Program-made: the position numbers and the translations under genes | Assembly: GCA_001567485.1 (NCBI GenBank) | Contig: JZRA01000025.1 | Span: forward strand, 1-35,178 | Direction of reading: 5' to 3' | DNA length: 35,178 nucleotides | From: Chloroflexi bacterium OLB13 | GTDB lineage: Bacteria; Chloroflexota; Anaerolineae; Aggregatilineales; Phototrophicaceae | Shown here: in pieces, positions 24,295-31,478 of the stretch | Layout of the letters: every line of letters starts with the position of its first letter | How positions within the stretch are numbered: position 1 is the first letter of the stretch | The notes under the pieces: model-generated | Seen by the model: the letters and a program-made list of their open reading frames with translations, nothing else | The model's database searches: none | Told to the model about the DNA's origin: nothing

Positions 24295-25446
24295 GTGCGC
24301 CTTGATCTCCGCTTTTCTCCGCGCGTCGTTGGCCTGCTGCTCGGCGGGCTGGCGCTGTTGTTCGCCGTGCAAAGCCTCGTCGCCGAGTACTTGTCGGAGG
24401 TTGTGCTGAACGAGGCCCAGCATCCGTACTTCGTGCTCGCTCTCGACCTGTTCAGCGTAAACGTCGAAGACAGCATCCCGACGTGGTATTCGGCGCTGCT
24501 GCTGTCCGGCGCGTCGATCCTGCTATTGTGGATCGCCATCAGCCGCCGCAGGTCGAACCAGCGGGGAGTGCTGCTGTGGTTCGGCCTTGCGCTGGTGTTC
24601 CTGTACCTCTCGATTGACGAAGCGGCGTCCATCCACGAGATTTTCGCTGAGTGGTTGCAAAACGACTTCGATCTCAGTGGATTTCTGACGTTCGGCTGGC
24701 AGCTTGCCGCGCTGCCGCCGCTGATCCTGTTTACGCTCGTGTACGTTCGCTTCTGGGTGCGCTTGCCGCCGTCGACACGGGCGCTGTTTCTGATCGCCGC
24801 CGTGGTGTACGTGGGCGGCGCGTTCGTCATCGAGGGCATCAGCGCGAGCATGTACGGCGATGTCGGCGTGACCTACCCGTACTTGGCCGTCGCAACGCTT
24901 GAGGAAATCTGCGAGATGCTCGGCGTGGTCATCCTCATCTACGCGCTGCTGCGCTACGCCTCCGATCACGGCTACGTGGTGTCGTATGCGCCAACGCCGG
25001 CCAGCCCGGTCGGCGTGCCTTCTCTACGCCGGCTTCGCCCGATTGGGCTTGGCGCGTTGGCGATTATCGTCGTCAATGCCGCCGTGATTGCGACGGCGTT
25101 GGTGGTGAGCAGCGGCGCGCGCTCGGACGCCCCCTCTGGCGCGTATCAGTACCAGACCCTCGTCGATCAGCTTGCAATAGACGGCCTCGCGGTGGTTCGG
25201 ACTGCCGGCCAGTTCCGCCTCGACGCGCCGCCGGATCCGCTGATCGTGCGGCTGGCCGATGTGTTCCCCGATGTGATGGCCGTCAGCCTTATCACCAGCG
25301 ACATGACGCTGACGTTGGCCGGCGATCCGCTGCCGATCACGCAGGCCGAGGTCATCGACGCGCTGCACACCAACGGCGAGACGCAGTTTATGATTTATGA
25401 CGACAGCGCGGTGCGCCTCGTGATTCAGCACCACGCATCGCCGTAG
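24295..25446 (+). CDS. Polytopic membrane protein with an intramembrane acidic/His cluster, unknown function
   Basis: 383 residues from GTG 24295, GGAAGGTGA five bases upstream. About seven membrane helices (near 10-28, 63-82, 91-108, 133-153, 163-181, 199-220, 250-271) and a soluble C-terminal part of about 110 residues. Polar residues fall inside or at the edges of helices: SIDEAASIHE (106-115), E180, and LEEICEMLG (202-210). Such conserved Asp/Glu/His sets recur in a widespread uncharacterised bacterial family and resemble metal-binding sites of membrane hydrolases (ceramidase/CREST-like), though the pattern alone does not prove that. It follows the DUF11-type gene by 89 bases; converges on pyrH. 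Confidence 0.7.
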   Translation: MRLDLRFSPRVVGLLLGGLALLFAVQSLVAEYLSEVVLNEAQHPYFVLALDLFSVNVEDSIPTWYSALLLSGASILLLWIAISRRRSNQRGVLLWFGLALVFLYLSIDEAASIHEIFAEWLQNDFDLSGFLTFGWQLAALPPLILFTLVYVRFWVRLPPSTRALFLIAAVVYVGGAFVIEGISASMYGDVGVTYPYLAVATLEEICEMLGVVILIYALLRYASDHGYVVSYAPTPASPVGVPSLRRLRPIGLGALAIIVVNAAVIATALVVSSGARSDAPSGAYQYQTLVDQLAIDGLAVVRTAGQFRLDAPPDPLIVRLADVFPDVMAVSLITSDMTLTLAGDPLPITQAEVIDALHTNGETQFMIYDDSAVRLVIQHHASP

Positions 25447-25459
25447 CGCGTGGAATCAA

Positions 25460-25483
25460 ACGGGCGCAGTCTCCCGCGCCCGT
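25460..25483. terminator. Hairpin between convergent genes, possible bidirectional terminator
   Basis: ACGGGCGC (25460-25467) pairs perfectly with GCGCCCGT (25476-25483) across an 8-base loop. There is no clear T-tract on either side. It lies between the stop codons of the membrane protein (25446) and pyrH (25525). Confidence 0.45.
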
Positions 25484-25524
25484 GCTGCCTCACTGATACC
25501 TGTCGGCCGGCGTCTGCAAACGTC

Positions 25525-26313
25525 CTACAACAGCCCGCCCTCGTGGCTGACCAGCGTGCCGACCGACGTATCGCCTTTGATCGCGCGGATCAGATCGCCC
25601 TCGGCATCGAAGTCCAGCACGAGGATCGGCATGTTGTTCTCGCGGCAGAGCGCGAAGGCGGTCATGTCCATCACCTCAAAGCGGCTCGCCAGCACTTCAT
25701 CGTAGCTCAGATGGGTGAAACGCTGGGCGGTCGGGTCTTTCTTCGGGTCAGCGCTGTAGACGCCGTTGACTTTGGTCGCCTTGATGACGATGTCGGCGTT
25801 GATCTCCATCGCGCGCAGGGCGGCGGCGGTGTCGGTGGTGAAGTACGGGTTGCCGGTGCCGCCGGTCATAATCACGACGCGGCCCTTTTCCATGTGCCGG
25901 ATGGCGCGCAGGCGGATGTACGGCTCGGCGATGGCGTTCATGCTGACCGCGGTCTGCACACGCGTGACGATCCCGATACGCTCCAGCGCGTCTTGCAGCG
26001 CCAGCCCGTTCATCACTGTGGCGATCATGCCCATGTGGTCGGCGGTCGACTGCTCCATGCCGCGTTTGATGCCGGTCGTCCCGCGCCACAAGTTGCCCGC
26101 GCCGATGACGATGCCGATCTGCACGCCAAGCTCATGCACCTCGCGGATTTTGTGGGCGATTGCTTCGGCGCGGTTGGTGTCGATGCCGAAGCCCTGTGGG
26201 CCATTGAGCGCTTCACCGCTCAATTTGAGCAAAATGCGCCGGTACGGGCCGGGCGGCGTTACCGGCACTTCCTGAGAGGAGTCAACGGCGGCTTCGGTGG
26301 TCGATTCGAACAT
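25525..26313 (-). CDS. pyrH: UMP kinase
   Basis: 262 residues from ATG 26313 with GGGAGA nine bases upstream. Amino-acid kinase fold of the UMP kinase type: [20 protein letters not shown], the glycine loop [31 protein letters not shown], the [19 protein letters not shown] segment and [13 protein letters not shown]. It phosphorylates UMP to UDP with ATP and in most bacteria is a hexamer inhibited by UTP and activated by GTP. The N-terminus is about 22 residues longer than usual ([19 protein letters not shown]). It follows tsf, the usual neighbour in the rpsB-tsf-pyrH-frr cluster, but a terminator-like hairpin separates them and no frr follows on this strand. Confidence 0.95.
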   Translation of the reverse strand: MFESTTEAAVDSSQEVPVTPPGPYRRILLKLSGEALNGPQGFGIDTNRAEAIAHKIREVHELGVQIGIVIGAGNLWRGTTGIKRGMEQSTADHMGMIATVMNGLALQDALERIGIVTRVQTAVSMNAIAEPYIRLRAIRHMEKGRVVIMTGGTGNPYFTTDTAAALRAMEINADIVIKATKVNGVYSADPKKDPTAQRFTHLSYDEVLASRFEVMDMTAFALCRENNMPILVLDFDAEGDLIRAIKGDTSVGTLVSHEGGLL

Positions 26314-26358
26314 TATGAAGTCTCCCTTAAACCAGCGGTGCTGAGACGGTTGGCAGGC

Positions 26359-26391
26359 AAAAAAAGGGGACTAGCACATTGGCTAATCCCC
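26359..26391 (-). terminator. Rho-independent terminator between tsf and pyrH
   Basis: On the minus strand GGGGATTAGC (26391-26382) pairs with GCTAGTCCCC (26375-26366), 10 bp with one G-T pair and a 6-base loop, followed by seven T (26365-26359). It lies about 70 bases after the tsf stop and about 46 bases before the pyrH start, so it could end tsf mRNA or attenuate pyrH. Confidence 0.85.
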
Positions 26392-26461
26392 ATGCGGATG
26401 GCTGTTTGAACAGCGAAGTGGGCGTGGAAATTCGTTCGCATTGGAACGCAGTATACCACAA

Positions 26462-27082
26462 CTATTCGCTGTCAGCGTCACCCTGTCCGAGCGCATAGCG
26501 CACGAAGCGGGCGATCTGGATGCTCTCGCCGACCTCGGCCACCGTCTCCTGCATAAGCTGCTGGATCGTCTTCGAGTCGTCGCGGAAGTAGCGCTGTTCC
26601 ATCAGCACGATCTCCTCGAAGAACTTCGCCATGCGGCCCTCGGCGACCTTCTCGGCGATGGCGGCCGGTTTGCCTTCCTCGACAGCGCGGTTGGTCTGGA
26701 TTTCGCGCTCTTTGGCGACAATCGCCTCCGGCACGTCCTCGCGCCGGACGTATTCGGGCGACAGCGACGCGATGTGCATCGCCAGCTCGCGGCAGAAGTT
26801 CTTGAACGCTTCAGTCGCGGCGACGAAGTCGGTTTCGCAGTTGACCTCGACCATCACGCCGAGGCGTTTGTTGAAGTGCAGGTAGGTCTCGATCAAGCCT
26901 TCGTTCATGGCCCGGCCGGCGCCCAGCTTCTTGGCGGCCTTCGCCAAGCCTTTCTCGCGCAGGAAATCGGCGGCCTTGTTCGTATCGCCACCGAACTGTT
27001 CGAGCGCCTTCTTGCAGTCCAACGGGCCAGCGCCGGTCATTTCGCGCAGGTCTTTGACCATCTGTGCGGTGATTTCAGCCAT
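26462..27082 (-). CDS. tsf: Elongation factor Ts
   Basis: 206 residues from ATG 27082, chosen because AGGAG lies six bases upstream and MAEITAQMVKDLRE is the normal start; an upstream in-frame start at 27133 runs through the terminator hairpin and is unlikely. N-terminal UBA-like helix bundle (MVKDLREMTGAGPLDCKKAL...KAADFLREKGLAKAAKK) and the core with the TDFV motif in VNCETDFVAATEAF, the residues that enter the EF-Tu nucleotide pocket. It exchanges GDP for GTP on EF-Tu. It is a short EF-Ts (about 200 residues, as in Thermus) with a single core domain. Lies between rpsB and pyrH with hairpins on both sides. Confidence 0.95.
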   Translation of the reverse strand: MAEITAQMVKDLREMTGAGPLDCKKALEQFGGDTNKAADFLREKGLAKAAKKLGAGRAMNEGLIETYLHFNKRLGVMVEVNCETDFVAATEAFKNFCRELAMHIASLSPEYVRREDVPEAIVAKEREIQTNRAVEEGKPAAIAEKVAEGRMAKFFEEIVLMEQRYFRDDSKTIQQLMQETVAEVGESIQIARFVRYALGQGDADSE

Positions 27083-27119
27083 TTCTGCTCCTATCGCGTA
27101 TGGTTCGGCTGGTTGTCGT

Positions 27120-27154
27120 AAAACCCAGCCCATCGCGGCTGCGGTGGGCTGGGT
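27120..27154 (-). terminator. Terminator-like hairpin between rpsB and tsf
   Basis: On the minus strand ACCCAGCCCA (27154-27145... read as the complement) forms a perfect 10-bp stem with TGGGCTGGGT, with a further CGC/GCG pairing inside after one mismatch, followed by a short T-run (27123-27120, TTTT). It starts 5 bases after the acidic-tail stop codon and ends 38 bases before the tsf start. Confidence 0.7.
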
Positions 27155-27159
27155 GCGTC

Positions 27160-27363
27160 TTATTCGTCGTCCGCGCTGTCTTCGCTGTCCTCGTCAAAGA
27201 GCTTGGCGTCGCGGAGCTTGGCGAGGGTGGACTTACCCAGATACCGCTCGTCGTTCTCGTCTTCTTCTTCCTCTTCGTAGTCGATGACCGGGGCGGCGGC
27301 GCTGACGGTGTCGTCATCGAAGCTCTCGTCCTCGGCCTTGCGCATCGCCTTGCCTTCCTTCAC
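27160..27363 (-). CDS. Acidic reading frame that is most likely the C-terminal extension of ribosomal protein S2
   Basis: 67 codons from GTG 27363 (or 61 from ATG 27345). It overlaps the rpsB stop by GTGA. Its first residues VKEGKAMRK align exactly where E. coli S2 continues (AVAATVREGRS versus AIADA-VKEGKA), so adding one base at about 27364 would fuse it to S2. The rest is very acidic ([25 protein letters not shown]) and ends in a short basic/hydrophobic helix ([15 protein letters not shown]). Acidic S2 tails are found in other bacteria. The alternative is a separately translated, coupled small acidic protein. I favour the fused S2 tail. Confidence 0.6.
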   Translation of the reverse strand: MKEGKAMRKAEDESFDDDTVSAAAPVIDYEEEEEDENDERYLGKSTLAKLRDAKLFDEDSEDSADDE

Positions 27364-28025
27364 GCGTCGGCGATGGCGTCGACCACCAGCTTGATGGCGC
27401 GCATGGCGTCATCGTTGCCGGGGATGATGTAGTCGATCACGTCCGGGTTGCAGTTGGTATCGACCAGCGCCAGCACCGGGATGTTGAGCGCATTGGCCTC
27501 CTTGATGGCGGTCTCTTCGCGCTTGGTGTCGACGACGACCAGCAAATCGGGCAGGCGCTTCATGTCCTTGATACCGCCGAGGCGCTGATTGAGGACGTCG
27601 ATCTCGCGCTGAAGCATCAGGGATTCGCGCTTGGTCAGCAGGCTGAACTCGCCCTTGTCACGGCGGGCTTCCAGCTTCTTGAGCGTGTCGATCCGCTCCT
27701 TGATGGTGCGCCAGTTGGTCAGCGTGCCGCCGAGCCAACGCTCGTTGATGTACGGCATGCCGCAGTCGACAGCCGCCTTGAACACCGTCTCCTGCGCCTG
27801 CCGCTTGGTGCCGACGAACAGGACGGAGCCGCCCTTGCGCACCACTTCCGCGACCATGTCGAAGTAGGCGTTGAGGTTGGTCAACGTCTGCCGCAGGTCG
27901 ATGATATGGATACCATTGCGGGCGGTGTAGATGAACGGGGACATCTTGGGGTTCCACTTCTGGGTGCGATGCCCGAAGTGGACGCCAGTTTCCAGCAGGT
28001 CGCGCATCGTGACCTTGGACGGCAT
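27360..28025 (-). CDS. rpsB: 30S ribosomal protein S2 (apparently cut short by a one-base loss)
   Basis: 221 residues from ATG 28025, decided by AGGAG eight bases upstream and the family start [28 protein letters not shown]; a start at 28070 is unlikely. S2 signatures: [71 protein letters not shown] and [15 protein letters not shown]. It lies in the 30S body-head cleft, needed for initiation. The frame stops at AIADA, before the VREGR helix every S2 has; that helix (VKEGK) is in the overlapping frame at 27160-27363. A missing base at about 27364 is the simplest explanation. Preceded by a strong promoter and leader of about 128 bases. Confidence 0.93.
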   Translation of the reverse strand: MPSKVTMRDLLETGVHFGHRTQKWNPKMSPFIYTARNGIHIIDLRQTLTNLNAYFDMVAEVVRKGGSVLFVGTKRQAQETVFKAAVDCGMPYINERWLGGTLTNWRTIKERIDTLKKLEARRDKGEFSLLTKRESLMLQREIDVLNQRLGGIKDMKRLPDLLVVVDTKREETAIKEANALNIPVLALVDTNCNPDVIDYIIPGNDDAMRAIKLVVDAIADA

Positions 28026-28344
28026 GGGTACTACTCCTTGTGTTGGCGTTTCGACGATCACGTCCTTCATCCCGCCCCCCGCGACACCGGAGTGCCGACG
28101 CCGGAGGCCAGTCCAGACGTGTGAAATTCGCCGCAGACATCGGTCGTGCGGCTGAAGGAATTATATGGAAATGCAGCGTGACGGCAAGGGTGGGGTGTGA
28201 CGGCGGGACGCGCTACGCTCCCTATAAGCCGAGGAAGATCGACATGATGGACACGCCAATGAGCCGCAATGCGAAAATCCGCACATCGAACATCGTGACG
28301 CTGTGGTAAGCGATATACAGCTCTGTGGCCGCTGTCTGTGAGAA
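28026..28344 (-). other. 319-base non-coding stretch upstream of rpsB
   Basis: Contains the rpsB promoter (28160-28187) and a leader of about 128 bases that may hold translational feedback structure, as S2 leaders do in other bacteria; I could not identify a known leader fold. In the upstream half a short hydrophobic frame (MFDVRIFALRLIGVSIMSIFLGL, about 28222-28293) continues the TPR reading frame past its stop, but has no ribosome binding site. I see no other gene. Confidence 0.5.
28160..28187 (-). promoter_or_regulatory. Promoter of the rpsB-tsf operon
   Basis: On the minus strand TTGCCG (28187-28182), a 16-base spacer and a perfect TATAAT (28165-28160). Predicted start of transcription near 28153. 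Confidence 0.7.
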
Positions 28345-29205
28345 CTACCGGCTCAAGTCTCTCAGCCGTTCGATGCGCGCTGGATCGCTGGCGGTGAGCC
28401 ACGGGTCGTGACTCAGCACGGCGTAGGCTGCGGCGAAGTGCTTACGCGCCTCTTGTCCACGTCCCAACGCCAGCAGACACTCGCCGATCTCTTCCTCGGT
28501 GTAGCCGTTTGGATCACTGCCGCCGTACTGCGCGAGCAGGTCGGTTTGCATCGTCAGCGCCTCGTCGTACAGCTCCAGCGAGCGCAGACAGCGGCCCACG
28601 CACCACACAGCGGCCCGGATTGTCTGCGGTTCGCCCTGCGCCTCGCGGAACTGCAACGCCTCGAGGAACACCTGCAAGGCGAGGTTGTAGTCGCCCAGAT
28701 CGTGATACGCCCAGCCGAGGGTGTTGTACAGCGATCCGGCCCATCCGCGCGCCCGTTCGTCGGCGCTGTTGACGGCGATGTCGAGCGCCTGCGCGTTCCA
28801 GTCGAGCGCCGCGCGCCCGCCGGTCACAATCGCCAGCATGTGCGCCGCGTCGATGGCGTGGATGTCCTGCTGCGTGTCGCGGGCATAATCCCATGCCCAT
28901 TCGAAATGAGGGAACGCCGCCCCCGGATCGCCCGCCGCGTTAATCAGCCGTCCGCGTTCCAGCGCGACGCGCACCGCCGCCTGCGGCATGTCCGGCGTGA
29001 GCAGGGCTTGAGCATCATCCAGCAGGGCATGCGCCTCGTCGAAGCGCATCTGTAAGCCCATCGCCCGCGCGATCTGCGTGAGCAGCTCAGCTTCCAGCGC
29101 CGCGTCGCCCGACTGTTCGGCCTGTGGAATCAAGGCGCGCAGCCGCAGCTCCGAGCCTGCCGGATCGTTGTAGTCCCACTGCGAGTCAATGTCGATCATG
29201 CCCAT
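28345..29205 (-). CDS. Tetratricopeptide-repeat protein
   Basis: 286 residues from ATG 29205, with an alternative ATG at 29199. Repeated helix-turn-helix units of about 34-40 residues are visible: AALEAELLTQIARAMGLQMRFDEAHALLDDA, AVRVALERGRLINAAGDPGAAFPHFEWA, SLYNTLGWAYHDLGDYNLALQVFLEAL and AAVWCVGRCLRSLELYDEALTMQTDLL. It is a cytoplasmic all-helical scaffold; no signal peptide or catalytic domain. Partner unknown. It is upstream of rpsB on the same strand with 319 bases between and rpsB has its own promoter. A TATAGT box abuts the first ATG, suggesting a nearly leaderless mRNA. Confidence 0.8.
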   Translation of the reverse strand: MGMIDIDSQWDYNDPAGSELRLRALIPQAEQSGDAALEAELLTQIARAMGLQMRFDEAHALLDDAQALLTPDMPQAAVRVALERGRLINAAGDPGAAFPHFEWAWDYARDTQQDIHAIDAAHMLAIVTGGRAALDWNAQALDIAVNSADERARGWAGSLYNTLGWAYHDLGDYNLALQVFLEALQFREAQGEPQTIRAAVWCVGRCLRSLELYDEALTMQTDLLAQYGGSDPNGYTEEEIGECLLALGRGQEARKHFAAAYAVLSHDPWLTASDPARIERLRDLSR

Positions 29206-29236
29206 ACTATAGCGTGTCGAACGCAGATGCCGGTAA
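29206..29236 (-). promoter_or_regulatory. Candidate promoter for the TPR gene, possibly leaderless
   Basis: On the minus strand TATAGT (29211-29206) lies directly before the ATG at 29205, and TTACCG (29236-29231) is 19 bases further upstream. Transcription would start near the second ATG at 29199. Confidence 0.3.
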
Positions 29237-29270
29237 GATATCGCGTCCTGACGACCCTATACCCACTCGC

Positions 29271-29299
29271 TGCTCATCACTCCACACTCAGCACTCCCC
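29271..29299 (-). repeat. Low-complexity repeat AGTGCTGAGTGTGGAGTGATGAG
   Basis: On the minus strand, units of GTGCTGAG, GTGTGGAG and TGATGAG; it shares AGTGCTGAGTG with 10651-10677. It lies between the end of phnE and the start of the TPR gene. Confidence 0.5.
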
Positions 29300-29311
29300 G
29301 CAGGGGCCGGG

Positions 29312-31456
29312 CTACGTGTACCGTTCGCGGATGGCCGCGCTGAGATAATCCAGCACCGAGACGACCAGCGCAATCGCCAGCACCGCCACGCCCGCGTCAT
29401 TGTAACGCAGCAGGTTGATGTACTGGTTCAGCAGCAGGCCGATACCGCCACCGCCGACGAACCCGATGATCGTCGACATGCGCACGTTGATATCCCAGCG
29501 GTACATCGTAAAGGCGATGTAGGGCGGAACGATCTGCGGCACGACGGCGTAGATCACCGTTTGCAGGTGATTGGCGCCGGTCGACTGCAGCGCCTCGATC
29601 GGGCCGTTGTCGATGGTCTCGATCTGCTCGCTGTACAACTTGCCGAGCGACGCGATCGAGTGCAGCGTGAGCGCCAGCACACCGGCGAACGGGCCGATGC
29701 CCACCCACACGACGAAGATCAGCGCCATAATCAGCGGCTCGATCGAGCGCAGGGCGTTGAGGATGTTGCGCGTGAAGCCGTACAGCAAATCGCCGATGGC
29801 GAACGATCCGCGCACGCCGCTGAACCCGCCGGCGACGCCGCCCAACACGAGGCCGATGGTCATGGCGGTCAGCACGTAGGTTGGCAGCGTGACGAGGCCG
29901 AGCAGCGAACCGTTCTCGACCGGCGGCAGCGTGCCATCGATCAGGGTGCGGCCGACGCTGAGAATCCGGAACGTGGCGTAACCGGAGATCAGCGCGCCAG
30001 CGAGGCTGACCAGCGACCGCACCATACGCCCCGTATGAGTCACGAGGAAGACCGGCGGCGGCGGGAAGAAATGGTTTACGATGCCTGTGACGGCGGCGCG
30101 TCCCAGCAGCGCACCGACCAGCACCGGCAGCAGGCCGAGCAGCGCCGCGCCCATCGCGACGGCGGCCACGGCCCCCATGGCGAACGCGCCGCTGATGCCG
30201 CCCAGCACCGCACCGATAGCGTGGTCTACCGCGCCGGTCACCGTCCGCAGGATCGGCTTGGCGAGTTCGTTGACGAGGCCCGGAAGCATGAGCGCCGCGA
30301 TCACGCCGGCGATCATCGGCGTCGCCAGTTCGACGATCCCGCCGAGAATGCCGATCATCCGGCCGACGCTGTTCAGGATGCCGGAGAGCAGATTGCCCTG
30401 CGGCTCGATGCGCGATGCGAGGTCGCCGAGGCCGTCATGGCCGGCGATTCCGAACCCGCCGACTAAGCCGATCACGGCCGCCACGACCACCATCGCGGCA
30501 AGCCGCGTGGCGATCTGCCGGAGCCGCGCAAGGCCGGTGTCAGGCTGCAGCGATGTCGCGCGTGTCGCCGCGGTGACGCCGACCAGCACACCCAAGCTGA
30601 TCACGGCCGGCGTCGCGTTGAAGGCGTGGAAGCTGCCGATGTTGAACGTAAATCGCATCACCTCGGTCAGCAGCCACGCGCCGAGCAGATACCCGAACGG
30701 CACAACGGCCAGCCACAGCATCGCGCTGCCCAGCTGCATTTTGATCGGCCGCATCAGGTTGTACGCGGCGAAGAAGCTGATCCCCACCGAGATCGGGATC
30801 GAGATCGTCGTCGCCATCAGCGCCATGAAGATCGTCTCGATCATGCGCCGGATGACTTCGCTGAGCGTCGGACTGGGGTACGGCGACCCAATCGGCACGA
30901 CGACGCCCAGTTCAAGCCGGTGTACCTCGCCGCTGGTGCCGACGATGCGCGGGATTTCGACATAACCGGAGAAGCTGCCGTCTGAACGGATGACGAACTG
31001 ATTGCGTCCGCGTGACGCCTCGCGGGTTTCGAACACATCGCGCGGGCGGCCCTCGCCGGAGGCGGTCACCCACCGTAAGCCGCTGCGCGAGTTGACCGGC
31101 AGGCCGTTGATGCTGAAGAACACGCGGTCGCCCGGCTCGCCGCAGGCGGGTTCGAGTGTGAGCATTGGCTGTCCGGCCTCGGCCGACGCCACTGCCGGCA
31201 GGTCGCCCGTTTCACAGCCGATGCGGAACTCTGCGCCGAAGATGTCGGTCTCGGTGTCTTGGTCGAACAGGTTCGGGCTGAGCAGCTCTTGCAGCGCACG
31301 GGTCACGCCCTCTTGTCGGGACGGTTCCTGCGGCTTGGCGAGGTCGATGTCGGTGATCGTCCAGCCGTAGCTGTAGATCAAGAATCCGACGCTGATTGCG
31401 ATGATGATGAGCAGACGCCGAAGTGCCTTGCGGGAATCGGTTGGAGGCGTGAGCAT
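29312..31456 (-). CDS. phnE: Phosphonate/phosphite-type ABC transporter permease, greatly enlarged PhnE
   Basis: 714 residues against about 260-290 for ordinary PhnE. N-terminal helix (about 11-31), then an extracytoplasmic domain of about 165 residues (DLPAVASAEAG...GSGRSGYVEI...). A BPD-type permease start (MIETIFMALMATTISIPISVGISFFAAYNLM) follows, but roughly 330 residues with several extra hydrophobic helices come before the normal core. The core has the expected EAA-like loop and motifs: LIFVVWVGIGPFAGVLALTLHSIASLGKLYSE, IDNGPIEALQSTGANHLQTV, VVPQIVPPYIAF and GFVGGGGIGLLLN. It would pair with PhnC and PhnD to move phosphonate, phosphite or a related oxyanion inward. The gene order phnD-phnC-phnE on this strand and 22-base gap to phnC support one operon. 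Confidence 0.88.
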   Translation of the reverse strand: MLTPPTDSRKALRRLLIIIAISVGFLIYSYGWTITDIDLAKPQEPSRQEGVTRALQELLSPNLFDQDTETDIFGAEFRIGCETGDLPAVASAEAGQPMLTLEPACGEPGDRVFFSINGLPVNSRSGLRWVTASGEGRPRDVFETREASRGRNQFVIRSDGSFSGYVEIPRIVGTSGEVHRLELGVVVPIGSPYPSPTLSEVIRRMIETIFMALMATTISIPISVGISFFAAYNLMRPIKMQLGSAMLWLAVVPFGYLLGAWLLTEVMRFTFNIGSFHAFNATPAVISLGVLVGVTAATRATSLQPDTGLARLRQIATRLAAMVVVAAVIGLVGGFGIAGHDGLGDLASRIEPQGNLLSGILNSVGRMIGILGGIVELATPMIAGVIAALMLPGLVNELAKPILRTVTGAVDHAIGAVLGGISGAFAMGAVAAVAMGAALLGLLPVLVGALLGRAAVTGIVNHFFPPPPVFLVTHTGRMVRSLVSLAGALISGYATFRILSVGRTLIDGTLPPVENGSLLGLVTLPTYVLTAMTIGLVLGGVAGGFSGVRGSFAIGDLLYGFTRNILNALRSIEPLIMALIFVVWVGIGPFAGVLALTLHSIASLGKLYSEQIETIDNGPIEALQSTGANHLQTVIYAVVPQIVPPYIAFTMYRWDINVRMSTIIGFVGGGGIGLLLNQYINLLRYNDAGVAVLAIALVVSVLDYLSAAIRERYT

Positions 31457-31478
31457 GTTGGTTTTTTCCGTCCTACGC

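Noticed and set aside
27083..27133. N-terminal extension of EF-Ts by 17 residues
   Set aside because: It is encoded by the terminator hairpin, while AGGAG and the conserved start fit ATG 27082.
28222..28293. Short hydrophobic peptide frame on the minus strand upstream of rpsB
   Set aside because: Looks like one membrane helix, but there is no ribosome binding site and it simply continues the TPR frame past its stop.
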